In this document: piece after piece, positions 18,096 through 27,804 of the stretch
How positions within the stretch are numbered: the stretch's first letter is position 1
How the letters are laid out: each line of letters opens with the position of its first letter
Source: Actinomycetota bacterium
GTDB taxonomy: Bacteria > Actinomycetota > Acidimicrobiia > Acidimicrobiales > Ilumatobacteraceae
Length of the DNA: 52,999 nt
Assembly (NCBI GenBank): GCA_007279905.1
Contig: QYPH01000024.1
Location: 1-52,999, forward strand
Reading direction: 5' to 3'
Made by a program: the position numbers and the translations under genes
Notes under the pieces: generated by a model
Told to the model about the DNA's origin: nothing
Seen by the model: the letters and a program-made list of their open reading frames with translations, nothing else
The model's database searches: none

Positions 18096-18201
18096 CATTA
18101 TCGGGCCTTGTTTTTGAGGTTTCAAACCCCCAAAACAAGCCAAAATTTGTCAGAAGTACTCAAAAGCACTGAAGAGATAGTCGGGAAGGGAGAAAAAGAA
18201 C

Positions 18202-18768
18202 ATGTCAGTAGCACGTGGAAGCACCAAGTTGAATCCTGTCGTAGATCGTGTCTCTGTGCTCATTTCTCCCATCGTCACCGATCTCGGTCTTGAGTTGTAC
18301 GACGTCGAATACCAGGGCGGAATCTTGCGCGTGGTTGTCGATACCCCTGCGGGTGGACCAGCCGGCGTCAACATGGAGTCAATCGCGCTGATCACACGCC
18401 TCATTTCGCGCGAGTTCGACCACAGCGATCCAGTTCCTGGGCATTACACGCTTGAAGTAACGAGCCCTGGCCTTGAGCGATCGCTTCGTGTGCCAAAACA
18501 TTTCGCACGCGAAATTGGCAAAGTTGTTGCTCTTCGCTTGACGGCTGCGGTCAACGGAGTGCGTCGTGCGCAAGGTGTCCTGCTGTCGGCCGACGACACC
18601 AACATCGTTGTACGGCTGAATGATAAATCAACAAAGGAAATTACTGAGATGACGATTGGTTACGACATGATCGATCGCGCTCGCACAGTGTTTGAGTGGG
18701 GCCCAACTCCAAAGTCGGGTGCAACAAAAGTGAATACCAAGACGCAATCGGAGGTCAACGAATCATGA
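18202..18768 (+). CDS. rimP: Ribosome maturation factor RimP
   Basis: Assists 30S subunit maturation. The 188 residues contain the N-terminal domain with LELYDVEYQGGILRVVVD and GVNMESIALITRLISREFD, then LEVTSPGLERSL, and the SH3-like C-terminal part. Length is somewhat above E. coli RimP (150). An AAGGGAG ribosome site precedes the ATG. The TGA overlaps the nusA ATG (ATGA), so the rimP-nusA pair is translationally coupled, as in most bacteria. Confidence 0.95.
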   Translation: MSVARGSTKLNPVVDRVSVLISPIVTDLGLELYDVEYQGGILRVVVDTPAGGPAGVNMESIALITRLISREFDHSDPVPGHYTLEVTSPGLERSLRVPKHFAREIGKVVALRLTAAVNGVRRAQGVLLSADDTNIVVRLNDKSTKEITEMTIGYDMIDRARTVFEWGPTPKSGATKVNTKTQSEVNES

Positions 18769-19940
18769 GCAATCTCGATATGTCAGAAGCAATCCGCATG
18801 CTGGCAGGGGACCGCGGTATTTCCGTGGATTCTCTTTTGCAGGTGCTTGTTGAAGCACTCGCGACCGCGTACAAAAAGCGCCAGGGAGCAGCCGAAGAAG
18901 TAATCGTCGGTATCAACCCAGAAAATATGGACATCACATTCACCGCGTACGACGTGGATGATGACGGCAACTGGATCAACGAGCGCGACGACACACCAAA
19001 GAAAGACGAACTCGGTCGTATTGCTGCGCAAACTTTCCGTCAAGTGATGAGTCAGCGCATCCGCGAAGTTGAGCGCGATCGCAAGTTTGAAGAATACGCA
19101 AACCGCGAAGGCGACATCGTTTCCGGCATTGTTCAAAAAACAGACACGAAGTACACATTGCTCGACCTTGGTCGCGTGGAAGCACTTCTTCCACAAGCCG
19201 AGCAAGTGCAAGGCGAAGTGCGCGAACCAAATGCGCGCCTCAAGGCATACATCGTCGAAGTTCGCAAGACTCCAAAGGGGCCACAAATTGTTGTCAGCCG
19301 TACGCACCCTGGACTCATCAAGCGATTGTTCGAGCTTGAAGTGCCAGAAATTGCTGATGGCGTTGTAGAAATCAAGGCCTGCTCGCGCGAACCAGGGCAA
19401 CGCACAAAAATTGCCGTTTGGTCAAACGACCACAACGTCGATCCAGTGGGTGCCTGTGTTGGTGCTCGTGGTGGTCGTGTTCGCATGGTCGTCACCGAAT
19501 TGCGCGGCGAAAAAGTTGACATCATTCCATTCAGCGAAGACGTTCGCGACTTCATTGCTAAAGCAATGTCGCCTGCAAAGGTCACCGATGTTCGATTGAG
19601 CAGTGACGGTACTCAAGCCGACGTCATCGTGCCCGACTTCCAACTCTCGTTGGCAATCGGCAAGATGGGCGTCAATGCCAACCTCGCTGCACGACTTACG
19701 GGTGTGCGTCTCGACATTAAGAGCGAGACACAAGCTGCCGACGAAACTTCTGGCTACACCGCAGTCGTTACCGAGGATGCTCCTGTTGCCGACTACGCCG
19801 AAGGCGAGTGGGTCACAAACGCAGAGTCTGGCGCGATGGAGTGGCATGCGGCTGACGGTTCTGTAGTAAGCCAAGAACAGTGGGCACAAAATACAGGATC
19901 TGCAAATGATGACGCTGCAACAAATGGTGAGGGGAACTAA
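18765..19940 (+). CDS. nusA: Transcription termination/antitermination factor NusA
   Basis: RNA polymerase-binding factor for pausing, termination and antitermination. The 391-residue protein has the N-terminal RNAP-binding domain (about 1-125), the S1 domain (GDIVSGIVQKTDTKYTLLDLGRVEALLP), KH1 (QIVVSRTHPGLIKRLFELEVPEI with CSREPGQRTKIAVWS) and KH2 (DPVGACVGARGGRVRMVVTELRGEKVDII, LAIGKMGVNANLAARL). There are no C-terminal acidic repeats as in E. coli, normal for actinobacteria; a short acidic tail of about 60 residues replaces them. The start is ATG 18765 in overlap with rimP, although the frame is open further upstream. No ylxR gene follows; infB starts three bases later. Confidence 0.97.
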   Translation: MSNLDMSEAIRMLAGDRGISVDSLLQVLVEALATAYKKRQGAAEEVIVGINPENMDITFTAYDVDDDGNWINERDDTPKKDELGRIAAQTFRQVMSQRIREVERDRKFEEYANREGDIVSGIVQKTDTKYTLLDLGRVEALLPQAEQVQGEVREPNARLKAYIVEVRKTPKGPQIVVSRTHPGLIKRLFELEVPEIADGVVEIKACSREPGQRTKIAVWSNDHNVDPVGACVGARGGRVRMVVTELRGEKVDIIPFSEDVRDFIAKAMSPAKVTDVRLSSDGTQADVIVPDFQLSLAIGKMGVNANLAARLTGVRLDIKSETQAADETSGYTAVVTEDAPVADYAEGEWVTNAESGAMEWHAADGSVVSQEQWAQNTGSANDDAATNGEGN

Positions 19941-19943
19941 CAC

Positions 19944-22907
19944 TTGGCCAAGATCTTGCGCGTTCATGAGCTTGCTAAAGAGCTCGGCATGTCCAATCAG
20001 GAGACCCTTGATTTGTGCGGCAAGATGGGCATTGGTGTAAAAACTCAATCGTCAACAATTATTGAGCAACAAGCCGACCGTGTGCGCACAAAAGCGCAAC
20101 GCGAAGGTCTTGTGCGCGATGTGCAGCCCGAAGAACCTAAGCCAGTAAAAAAAGCGGTCAAGAAGGCTGCTGCAAAAACATCTGATGACGGAGCTGACGA
20201 GAAGGCGCCCGTCAAAAAAGCTGTTGCGAAAAAGGCTGTTGCAAAGAAAGCCGTTGCAAAGAAAGCCGTTGCGAAAAAGGCTGTCGCAAAGAAAGACGCT
20301 GCTGAAGCGACCACGTCCGATGCGCCAGTTGCAACGGCATCAGCATCGGCAGATGTTGTTGACACACCAAAAGCTCCAGTTGCACATGCGCCAGTGATTT
20401 CATCAGCGCGGCCAATTCAATCAACTGCGCCGATTGCTCGCCCTGTATCTACTCCTGCTCCAGCGCCTGCAACGAGTGCTCCAGTTGCTGCAACACCAGC
20501 TGCACATGTATCGACTTCGTCGACAACACCGGCTACGCCAACTGCACCAGTTGCATCTGCGCCAACTGCGCCAACTGCACCAGTCGTTCGCACTGCACCA
20601 AGTGGTCGCCCAATTCCTCCACCGCCAGGAAGCAGCCGCCCAATCCCGCCTCCACCTGGTGGCGCTCGTCGCCCTGGCGACGCGGGTGCAAGTCGTCCTC
20701 CTCTCACGCGTCCAATTGGTCCAACAACTGGTCGCCCGGGTGGTGGCGCAGGTGCACGAACCGGTCGTTTGTCGGGTACTGCACTAGGTCGTGGCCCTGT
20801 TGGTACTGGCGGCCCTCTGCGTCCTTCGGCTCCAGGTAGTGCTCGTCCAGGCGGTCCAAGTGCTCGTCCAGGCGGTCCAGGCGGTCGTCCTCCGTTCGGT
20901 GGCGGTGGTGCTGGTCGTCCAGGTGGTCCAGGTGCTGGTGCAGGAGCACGTCCGGGTGGTCCGGGCGCAGGCGGACCAGGTCGTCCAGGTGGCGGTCGTC
21001 CAGGTGGCCCAGGTGGCGGTCAACGTCGCGCTCCAAAAAAGAAGTCTCGTGCACGTCGTCGTCAAGACTTCGACGAAATGTTGCCCCAAACCACTACGGG
21101 TTACACAGCAAGCCATGCATCGGTGCCAGAAGGCATCATCATTATCGAGCGCGGATCATCGGCGCAAGAGTTTGCTCCTAAATTAAATCGCACATCTGCT
21201 GACGTTGTTCGCTATTTGCTCGAGCACGGCGAAATGGTGACTGCAACAATGACGCTCGCCGATGAGCAAATGGAATTGTTTGCACTCGAAGTTGGCGCAG
21301 AAATCTTGCTTATTGATCCAGGTCAACAAGAAGAGATGGAATTGCAAGCAATGTTTGACGACTCCGATGATGACGACGAGACGTTGCAGCAGCCGCGTTC
21401 GCCAATCATCACAGTGATGGGTCACGTCGACCACGGCAAAACTACGTTGCTCGACCGCATTCGCTCAACAAGCGTGGTCAGTGGCGAAGCCGGTGGCATC
21501 ACGCAGCACATCGGTGCTTACCAAGTTGTCAAAGAGGGCAAGTCAATCACCTTTATCGATACACCAGGTCACGCTGCATTTACCAAGATGCGCGCTCGTG
21601 GTGCTCAAGTGACCGACATTGTCGTGTTGATGGTTGCTGCCGATGACGGTGTCATGCCACAAACGATCGAAGCCATTAGCCATGCTCGCGCAGCCGAAGT
21701 TCCAATCGTTGTTGCCATCAACAAGATCGACAAAGACAACGCAGATGTGCAGCGAGTACTTGCTCAACTTGCAGAAAATCAACTCACCCCAGAAGCATGG
21801 GGCGGAGAAACAATTGTTGTAGAAATGGCCGCACAAAGTGGTCTCGGCGTGGACGACTTGCTTGAGCAGTTGAATGTCTTGTCCGAAATCGAAGAGTTCA
21901 CTGCCAACCCAACCGGTCGCGCCAAGGGCATCGTGCTTGAAGCACAGCTCGACATTGGTCGTGGTCCAGTTGCCACTGTTCTTGTCGACAAGGGCACACT
22001 CAAAGTTGGCGACCCAATCGTTGCCGGCGCTGCATGGGGCAAAGTGCGAGCACTCATCAACGATCGTGGCGAGCAGATCAAAGAAGCCGGACCATCAACA
22101 CCTGTGCAGGTACTTGGTCTCAGCGCTGTACCAAATGCTGGCGACGAATTCAGGTCTGCACCAAACGAAAAGACTGCAAAGACCGTGGCCGAAGCCCGCG
22201 AACAGCGATATCGCACCCTCAATCAGCGTGGTGACGCACGCGTGCAACGTAGTGTCAAGTTGGAAGACATCTTCTCTCAGATTCAGGCTGGCGAAGTTGC
22301 AACGCTCAATGTCATCATCAAATCTGATGTGCATGGATCATTGGAAGCCGTGACCGAAAGCTTGCGCAAACTCGAGCGTGACGACGTACGGGCAGCATTT
22401 GTGCACCGTGCTGTTGGCGCGATTACCGAAAACGACATTGCCCTTGCTGCAGCAACCAACGCGACATTGATTGGTTTCAATGTGCGGCCAGATCGCAAAG
22501 TGCGAGACATGGCTGCTGCTGAAGGCGTCGAGATCCGCACCTACGAAATCATTTACAAATTGATCGAAGACATCGAAAAAGCAATGAAGGGCATGCTCGC
22601 CCCAGAATTCGAAGAAGTGGTCACGGGCGAAGCTGAAGTGCGCGAGATCTTCCGTGCGCCAAAGGTTGGATCGATCGCAGGTTGCTCTGTGCGCATGGGT
22701 GTTGTGACTCGTGGCTCAAAGGTTCGCTTTCTACGCGATGGCACAATCATTTGGAAGGGTGCAATTAATACTTTGCGTCGCTTCAAAGATGACGTGCGTG
22801 AGGTTCGTGAAGGTTTCGAGTGTGGCATCAGCCTCACCGATTTCCAAGACCTCAAAGAAGGCGACATCATCGAAACCTTCGAGTTGCGCCAAATCGCGCG
22901 CGACTAG
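19944..22907 (+). CDS. infB: Translation initiation factor IF-2
   Basis: GTPase that brings initiator tRNA to the 30S subunit. The 987 residues comprise the N-terminal IF2_N helix domain ([27 protein letters not shown]), a low-complexity linker of about 340 residues and the conserved core. The G-domain shows [24 protein letters not shown] and NKIDKDN; domains II-IV end in [15 protein letters not shown]. The linker contains KKAVA repeats, a Pro/Ala/Thr-rich part and a Gly/Arg/Pro-rich part. Start is TTG with GAGGGGA 10 bases upstream and no good ATG nearby. It is the last gene of the rimP-nusA-infB unit; rbfA and truB do not follow. Confidence 0.97.
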   Translation: MAKILRVHELAKELGMSNQETLDLCGKMGIGVKTQSSTIIEQQADRVRTKAQREGLVRDVQPEEPKPVKKAVKKAAAKTSDDGADEKAPVKKAVAKKAVAKKAVAKKAVAKKAVAKKDAAEATTSDAPVATASASADVVDTPKAPVAHAPVISSARPIQSTAPIARPVSTPAPAPATSAPVAATPAAHVSTSSTTPATPTAPVASAPTAPTAPVVRTAPSGRPIPPPPGSSRPIPPPPGGARRPGDAGASRPPLTRPIGPTTGRPGGGAGARTGRLSGTALGRGPVGTGGPLRPSAPGSARPGGPSARPGGPGGRPPFGGGGAGRPGGPGAGAGARPGGPGAGGPGRPGGGRPGGPGGGQRRAPKKKSRARRRQDFDEMLPQTTTGYTASHASVPEGIIIIERGSSAQEFAPKLNRTSADVVRYLLEHGEMVTATMTLADEQMELFALEVGAEILLIDPGQQEEMELQAMFDDSDDDDETLQQPRSPIITVMGHVDHGKTTLLDRIRSTSVVSGEAGGITQHIGAYQVVKEGKSITFIDTPGHAAFTKMRARGAQVTDIVVLMVAADDGVMPQTIEAISHARAAEVPIVVAINKIDKDNADVQRVLAQLAENQLTPEAWGGETIVVEMAAQSGLGVDDLLEQLNVLSEIEEFTANPTGRAKGIVLEAQLDIGRGPVATVLVDKGTLKVGDPIVAGAAWGKVRALINDRGEQIKEAGPSTPVQVLGLSAVPNAGDEFRSAPNEKTAKTVAEAREQRYRTLNQRGDARVQRSVKLEDIFSQIQAGEVATLNVIIKSDVHGSLEAVTESLRKLERDDVRAAFVHRAVGAITENDIALAAATNATLIGFNVRPDRKVRDMAAAEGVEIRTYEIIYKLIEDIEKAMKGMLAPEFEEVVTGEAEVREIFRAPKVGSIAGCSVRMGVVTRGSKVRFLRDGTIIWKGAINTLRRFKDDVREVREGFECGISLTDFQDLKEGDIIETFELRQIARD
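20211..20295. repeat. 15-nt tandem repeats encoding KKAVA units in infB
   Basis: About five 15-nt units alternate AAAAAGGCTGTTGC-type and AAGAAAGCCGTTGC-type versions. They encode a lysine-rich, histone-H1-like segment of the IF-2 linker, frame-neutral on expansion. Confidence 0.85.
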
Positions 22908-22918
22908 TCTTATTGGTC

Positions 22919-23554
22919 ATGCACGACCTAAATTTTCATTTCGATCCAATTTGCCCATGGGCGTGGATTACCAGTAGGTGGGTAACCGAAGTGCAGCAAC
23001 TGCGCAACTACGACGTGTCGTGGAAATTCATCTCGCTCAAGATGATTAATGAAGGCACCGATTACTCGACGATGACACCGGGTCATTTGGAGGGTCATAT
23101 CTTCGGTCTTGAGATACTACGCATAGCAAGTGGCGCGCGAGCCGCCGAGGGCAATGCGGCTGTCGCACATGTGTACACCGCGTTTGGCACTGCATTGCAT
23201 ACCAATCACCGACGCGAAGAGGCAATGAAAGATTCGCCAGCGTTTTACGTCAAAGTGCTGACCGAAGCTGGTTTGCCAGTGAAGTGGGCCGAATCAAGCA
23301 CTGACACTACGCATGATGAAGTCATCCGATTTGAATCTCAGGCAGCACTTGAACGCACTGGCAAAGATGTTGGCACACCGATCATCACCTTCAACCCACA
23401 GACAGATCGCGAAGCGAGTCTCTTTGGTCCTGTGATATCAAAAATCCCGCGAGGCGATGATGCAGTTCGACTCTGGGATGCGTTGCAAATCATTGCAGAT
23501 GCTGGTGTGTCAGAGATCAAGCGCACACTTCGTGGTCGACCACAGTACGACTAG
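22919..23554 (+). CDS. DsbA-fold oxidoreductase related to mycothiol-dependent nitroreductase Rv2466c
   Basis: A 211-residue thioredoxin-superfamily protein. The N-terminal HFDPICPWAWITSRWV aligns by eye with mycobacterial Rv2466c, an oxidoreductase that accepts electrons from mycothiol. The C-terminal VGTPIITFNPQ (cis-Pro loop) and FGPVISKIPRGDDAVRLWDA also match that family, and the helical insert lies between. The active site is CPWA (Cys12, Ala15), so the resolving cysteine of CPWC is absent. A monothiol mechanism with mycothiol is likely (inference). ATG 22919 lies 11 bp after infB, in the place where rbfA often sits; it may share the infB transcript. Confidence 0.8.
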   Translation: MHDLNFHFDPICPWAWITSRWVTEVQQLRNYDVSWKFISLKMINEGTDYSTMTPGHLEGHIFGLEILRIASGARAAEGNAAVAHVYTAFGTALHTNHRREEAMKDSPAFYVKVLTEAGLPVKWAESSTDTTHDEVIRFESQAALERTGKDVGTPIITFNPQTDREASLFGPVISKIPRGDDAVRLWDALQIIADAGVSEIKRTLRGRPQYD

Positions 23555-23606
23555 TTACATTAAGGGATGTCGAGTAAGACTTTGCTGACGAGGAGAAGTT
23601 GAAATT

Positions 23607-24653
23607 ATGAAAGTTGTTTACACACCAGCACATATGGGCCACAACCCTCACCAAGAAATCGCAGCGTCGCGGTCTGCATCACCCTTTGAACATATTGGTC
23701 GCGCAGAAGCGATCAAAGAGACATTGATCAACGATGCGAGCATGGAGTTTTTGTCGCCAACCGAGTGGGGCACAGAGCCAATTGATGCAGTGCACACGCC
23801 AGGGCTCAACAAATTTCTGATGACCGCATGGGCCGACTATCAACGCGAGATGCGTCCAAGTCACGAAGTTGTTCCAGATTTCTTTTACCGCCCGTCGTTG
23901 CGCGAAGCAATGAGCCAGATTGAAGAGCCTGTAGCAGTCAACGCCCGACTTGGTTGGTGGTGCTTCGAGACAACGACACCGCTCACCGAAGGCACCTATA
24001 CGGCAGCACGCGCTGCGGTCGATACGGCACTAACAACAACCAAACTTGTGCTCGATGGCGAATCATACGCATATGGCCTGTGCAGGCCTCCTGGCCATCA
24101 TGCGACTACCGATCTGTATGGCGGATATTGCTTCTTTAATAATGCAGCAATCGCTGCACATCATGTCGCAACAACTACAGGCACAAAGGTGACGGTGCTC
24201 GATGTGGATTATCACCATGGCAATGGCACGCAAGAGATTTTTTATGAGCGCGACGATGTGCAGTATGTGTCGTTGCATGGCGACCCGCAGCGCGCATACC
24301 CATACTTCACCGGCTTCAGCGACGAGCAGGGCTCGGGCAAAGGACGTGGATCTAATTTCAATGTTCCGCTTGCCGCGCGTACCGAAGACGATTTCTATCT
24401 TTCAGCACTCGACAAAGCGTGTGTGGCAATCACCAAATTCGGCCCAAGCATGGTGATCGTTTCACTCGGTCTCGACACATTTTTTACCGACCCAATTAGC
24501 GACTTGTCGGTTACTCAAGACGGTTTCAAACGCAGTGGCGACTTGGTGCGTCAGATGGGTTTGCCAACAGTGGTGTTGCAAGAAGGCGGATACGACGTAG
24601 ATGCTTTAGGCAACAACGTGCAAGCATGGCTGCACGGTCTCGCTCAGTCGTAA
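23607..24653 (+). CDS. Histone deacetylase/acetylpolyamine amidohydrolase family protein
   Basis: Zinc-dependent deacetylase of the arginase-fold class II HDAC/AphA type, 348 residues. Family motifs: YAYGLCRPPGHHATTD, GYCFFNNAAIAAHHV, the zinc-ligand VTVLDVDYHHGNGTQEIFY, VSLHGDP and MVIVSLGLDTFFTDP with the third ligand Asp. Bacterial members hydrolyse acetylated polyamines, or acetyl-lysine in proteins; the sequence does not decide between them. A GAGGAGAAG ribosome site precedes the ATG. The following SDR gene begins immediately after its stop, suggesting a shared transcript. Confidence 0.93.
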   Translation: MKVVYTPAHMGHNPHQEIAASRSASPFEHIGRAEAIKETLINDASMEFLSPTEWGTEPIDAVHTPGLNKFLMTAWADYQREMRPSHEVVPDFFYRPSLREAMSQIEEPVAVNARLGWWCFETTTPLTEGTYTAARAAVDTALTTTKLVLDGESYAYGLCRPPGHHATTDLYGGYCFFNNAAIAAHHVATTTGTKVTVLDVDYHHGNGTQEIFYERDDVQYVSLHGDPQRAYPYFTGFSDEQGSGKGRGSNFNVPLAARTEDDFYLSALDKACVAITKFGPSMVIVSLGLDTFFTDPISDLSVTQDGFKRSGDLVRQMGLPTVVLQEGGYDVDALGNNVQAWLHGLAQS

Positions 24654-24658
24654 TCAAC

Positions 24659-26122
24659 GTGAGCAATATTCAAGAACCGCTAGCGCTCGTCACCGGTGCA
24701 ACTGGCTACGTGGGTGGTCGTCTTGCACCGATGTTGCTCACCGAAGGTTTTCGCGTGCGCGTGCTGGTGCGCTCAGCCTCAAAACTGCAGGGCTCCCCGT
24801 GGGCGAATCAGGTTGATATTTGCGAGGGCGATGCTTTTGACGAGACTTCGCTTGCGCGCGCACTCAGTGGCGTGTCGGTTGCGTATTATTTGCTGCATTC
24901 AATTAGCAGCGGCGCCGATTTCGACAATCTTGAAGCGGAGATGGCGACAAAGTTTGCTCAGGCTGCAAAAGATGCTGGTGTCTCGCGCATTATCTATCTC
25001 GGTGGCATTGCAAATGATCAAGAACTGAGCAAACATTTGCGATCACGACAAGCTGTTGGCGAAGTGCTTGCTTCAACAGGGGTTTCGGTCATCGAGCTTC
25101 GCGCCGGTGTCATTATCGGGTCTGGTTCGGCGTCTTTCGAAATGCTGCGTTACTTGACTGAGCACCTACCAGTAATGGTGACACCAAAATGGATTGACAA
25201 TCCAACTCAGCCGATCGCGATCATCAATATCTTGCATTTCCTTGTAGAGGCCGCGCGTGCACCGATCTCGGTGCGAGGTGTCTATGACGTCGGTGGATCT
25301 GAAAAGGTTACGTATCGCTCGATGATGGCGTGTTTTGCCAAAGTATCTGGTTTGCGTCGACGCATCATCGTCAAAGTTCCACTGCTCACGCCAAAGATCT
25401 CGAGCATGTGGGTTGGGCTCGTCACTCCTGTTCCATCGTCGATTGCGCGACCACTGATTGACTCGCTGATCAGCAAAGTTGTCGTTGACGAAAGCAAATC
25501 GGTGCTCAATGTTTTGCCACCGCCACCTGGCGGTATTCTCTCGTTTGAAGAAGCGGTGCGCCGTGCGCTCGAGCGCACCAATGTGCCCACTCGTTGGACT
25601 GATGCTTCGCTCCCATGGTTGCCGTGGGACGTGGCGCCAACAGACCCATCGTGGACAGGTGGCTCAATTTTTGTTGATGAACGAACACGCATCACCGCTG
25701 CAAATGAACAACAAATTTGGAAAGTGTTGTCGTCAATTGGGGGAGCAACAGGTTGGTTTGGTTTCGATTGGGCGTGGCGCTTGCGTGGTCGTCTCGACTC
25801 GGTGTTTGGTGGCGTCGGTATGCGCAAAGGACGCCGCGAAGAGGGTGTTCTGCGAGTTGGTGATCCAATCGATTTCTGGCGAGTCGCGTCTATCGACCCA
25901 GGTGTTTCGCTGGTGTTGCGCGCCGAGATGAAACTGCCCGGTCAGGCTTGGCTCGAGTTTCGACTCGATCCGATTGCAACTGGAATTGCTGTTACACAGC
26001 GCGCAGTATTTCGCCCTCGCGGCTTAGCAGGGCGCTTGTATTGGTGGGTGTTACTGCCGTTTCACGCTGTCATATTTCCTGGGATGCTTCGAAACGTGCT
26101 GGCCAAAGCCGAGTCGCGTTAG
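24659..26122 (+). CDS. NAD(P)-binding SDR protein with C-terminal DUF2867-like domain
   Basis: A 487-residue two-part protein. The N-terminal 290 residues form an atypical SDR/NmrA-like Rossmann domain with VTGATGYVGGRLAP and conserved YYLLHSI. The C-terminal 190 residues (from about VDERTRITAANEQQIWKVL) match the START-like DUF2867 region by its GWFGFDWAWRLRGRLD, GDPIDFWRVASI and LPGQAWLEFRL stretches. Homologues are common in mycobacteria and other actinobacteria without a known substrate. GTG 24659, six bases after the HDAC stop, is preferred; an in-frame ATG at 24626 would overlap that gene. Its TAG overlaps the stop of the convergent MFS gene. Confidence 0.85.
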   Translation: MSNIQEPLALVTGATGYVGGRLAPMLLTEGFRVRVLVRSASKLQGSPWANQVDICEGDAFDETSLARALSGVSVAYYLLHSISSGADFDNLEAEMATKFAQAAKDAGVSRIIYLGGIANDQELSKHLRSRQAVGEVLASTGVSVIELRAGVIIGSGSASFEMLRYLTEHLPVMVTPKWIDNPTQPIAIINILHFLVEAARAPISVRGVYDVGGSEKVTYRSMMACFAKVSGLRRRIIVKVPLLTPKISSMWVGLVTPVPSSIARPLIDSLISKVVVDESKSVLNVLPPPPGGILSFEEAVRRALERTNVPTRWTDASLPWLPWDVAPTDPSWTGGSIFVDERTRITAANEQQIWKVLSSIGGATGWFGFDWAWRLRGRLDSVFGGVGMRKGRREEGVLRVGDPIDFWRVASIDPGVSLVLRAEMKLPGQAWLEFRLDPIATGIAVTQRAVFRPRGLAGRLYWWVLLPFHAVIFPGMLRNVLAKAESR

Positions 26123-27579
26123 TCGTCGAATTGGACGGTCGCTCGAGCGTCGTCCATCTGAGCCTCGGTAGGTTTGCGGAAAATTATGATCATCGTGATT
26201 CCTGCAGCGAGGTACACAAACCCGTTCATGATCCACGCAATGTGCATTTCTTTCATGTCAACCAAATCGAGCGAAGTTCCTGCTCGCCGAGCTGCCTCTA
26301 TGCGCCCAAGTGCAGGAGCCGCAATCGCAAGCGACAATGCCGCGCCAAGTGCCGTACCTATTTGGCGAGCCGTGGTGTTGAGTGCAGAGCCCATCGCCAA
26401 CTGAGTTGGTTTGAGATAGGCAGTTGCCGAACTTGACAGTGTTGAAATGACCAAGCCGACACCAAACCCAGTGAGGAGCATCCACGGCAAGTAATGCGTG
26501 AGATAACTGGGCTCAATGGGAATAAACGTAGTCAGGCCAAACGTGCCAACACTGAGCATGATCGAACCAGCAAGCAAGATGCGTGCATGTCCAAATCTGT
26601 TTGCATACTTGCCCGCGAATGGTGCAACCAAAGCAGCCATGCCAGGCCCTGGCATGGTGGCGAGGCCCGATTGCGCAACGCTAAAACCCCACACTGCCTG
26701 AATCCAAAATGTGTTGAGCAGCCACATGCCAATAAAGCCCACGCTAAACAGCAGACCCGAGAGGTTGGCTGCCAATACAAATGGCAATCGAAAGAGTTTC
26801 AAGTCGAGTAGCGGGTCTGTCACGACTCTGCAACGTTGAACGAACAGTGCGACTAAGACGAGGCCAAGAATGATCGAGCCAAGTGTTTTGGTATCTGTCC
26901 AGCCCCATGCTTCGCTTTGCGAAATGCCAAGCACCACAAGTGCGATACCCGCAAAGCCAAACACGACACTTGGGTAATCCACTTTGCGCTGCGCATTTGG
27001 ATCTTTGCTTTCATGCAAGATCTTGCGGCCGAGCAAAATGGTGACAACGGTAAATGGAATGTTGATAAAGAACAGTGAGCGCCAACCAAGCGAGTCGACA
27101 AGGATGCCACCAACGGATGGTCCGAGTGCTGCAGCGAGACCTCCTGTTGCACCCCAGATGGCGATTGCTTGAGTGCGTTTTTCCACCGGAAACTCGGGCA
27201 ACACTAATGCGATCGATGCAGGAGTAAGTTGCGCACCGCCCATTGCCTGAATAATGCGGGCAAGTATTAGCACCCATGTGGTTGGTGAGATACCGCAAAG
27301 CAGCGACCCGACGCTAAAGATGAAGAGTCCACGCAGAAACGAGCGCTTGCGACCATATACATCGGCAAAGCGACCTGCCGTCAGCAGCCCCGCAGCGTAA
27401 GCAATTGCATATGCAGAAAAGACCCAGGTGATGAGGCTTCCACCACCGAGGTCGGCTTCGATAGTGCGCTTGGCCACAACAACAATTGACACATCGAGCG
27501 AGACCAAAAATGTTGCAATAGCCGTCAGGCTGAGCACTTGGTATGCGCGCGGTATCCGCGATACGAATGAAGTTGTCAT
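26119..27579 (-). CDS. DHA2-type MFS multidrug efflux transporter
   Basis: A 486-residue membrane protein with about 14 hydrophobic segments, the layout of the EmrB/QacA (DHA2) subfamily. Motif A (GRFADVYGRKRSF) is between helices 2 and 3, motif C-like GPSVGGILVDSLGWRSLFFINIPF is around helix 5, and LDVSIVVVA in helix 1 is typical of drug:H+ antiporters. I start it at the ATG 19 codons inside the longest frame, directly before the first helix. Probably monocistronic; substrates unknown. Confidence 0.9.
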   Translation of the reverse strand: MTTSFVSRIPRAYQVLSLTAIATFLVSLDVSIVVVAKRTIEADLGGGSLITWVFSAYAIAYAAGLLTAGRFADVYGRKRSFLRGLFIFSVGSLLCGISPTTWVLILARIIQAMGGAQLTPASIALVLPEFPVEKRTQAIAIWGATGGLAAALGPSVGGILVDSLGWRSLFFINIPFTVVTILLGRKILHESKDPNAQRKVDYPSVVFGFAGIALVVLGISQSEAWGWTDTKTLGSIILGLVLVALFVQRCRVVTDPLLDLKLFRLPFVLAANLSGLLFSVGFIGMWLLNTFWIQAVWGFSVAQSGLATMPGPGMAALVAPFAGKYANRFGHARILLAGSIMLSVGTFGLTTFIPIEPSYLTHYLPWMLLTGFGVGLVISTLSSSATAYLKPTQLAMGSALNTTARQIGTALGAALSLAIAAPALGRIEAARRAGTSLDLVDMKEMHIAWIMNGFVYLAAGITMIIIFRKPTEAQMDDARATVQFDD

Positions 27580-27804
27580 AAACGACCCGTCAACTGTGCT
27601 TGTTTCCCCAAGACAATGACTGTAGTGATCGCGCACTCGTTGCCTATCAGCGAAGGGACGTTTGCTGTACTACCGACTTGCTGTTCTTGCGATCACACTC
27701 CGGCGGGAAGTGCCACTGATCACTTCAATCGACTCGTTGGTTTACTATGAACGAGGTAATACTGAATCATTGATGGATGCGCAGCTGAAGATTCGGATGA
27801 CAGT
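27580..27804. promoter_or_regulatory. Intergenic region upstream of the radical SAM gene, with an inverted repeat
   Basis: A 225-bp divergent gap between the MFS transporter and the radical SAM gene. It contains the inverted repeat GAAGTG-N8-CACTTC (27707-27712 and 27721-27726), a candidate operator. It also has A/T-richer sequence at 27735-27775 where a promoter should lie, but I find no convincing -35/-10 pair. It marks the left edge of the block with different codon style. Confidence 0.35.

Larger units (their letters stand above)
17857..18201. other. 345-bp divergent intergenic region between proS and rimP
   Basis: The longest non-coding stretch of the window. From left to right it contains five 11-nt direct repeats, a good sigma-70-like promoter pointing right, a strong terminator-shaped hairpin about 25-55 nt after the predicted start site, and a second long A/T-rich hairpin (18107-18139) in which CTTGTTTT pairs with AAAACAAG around an inner GGTTT/AAACC stem. 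A GGGAAGGGAG ribosome site for rimP follows. I see no tRNA and no convincing small ORF. Confidence 0.8.
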
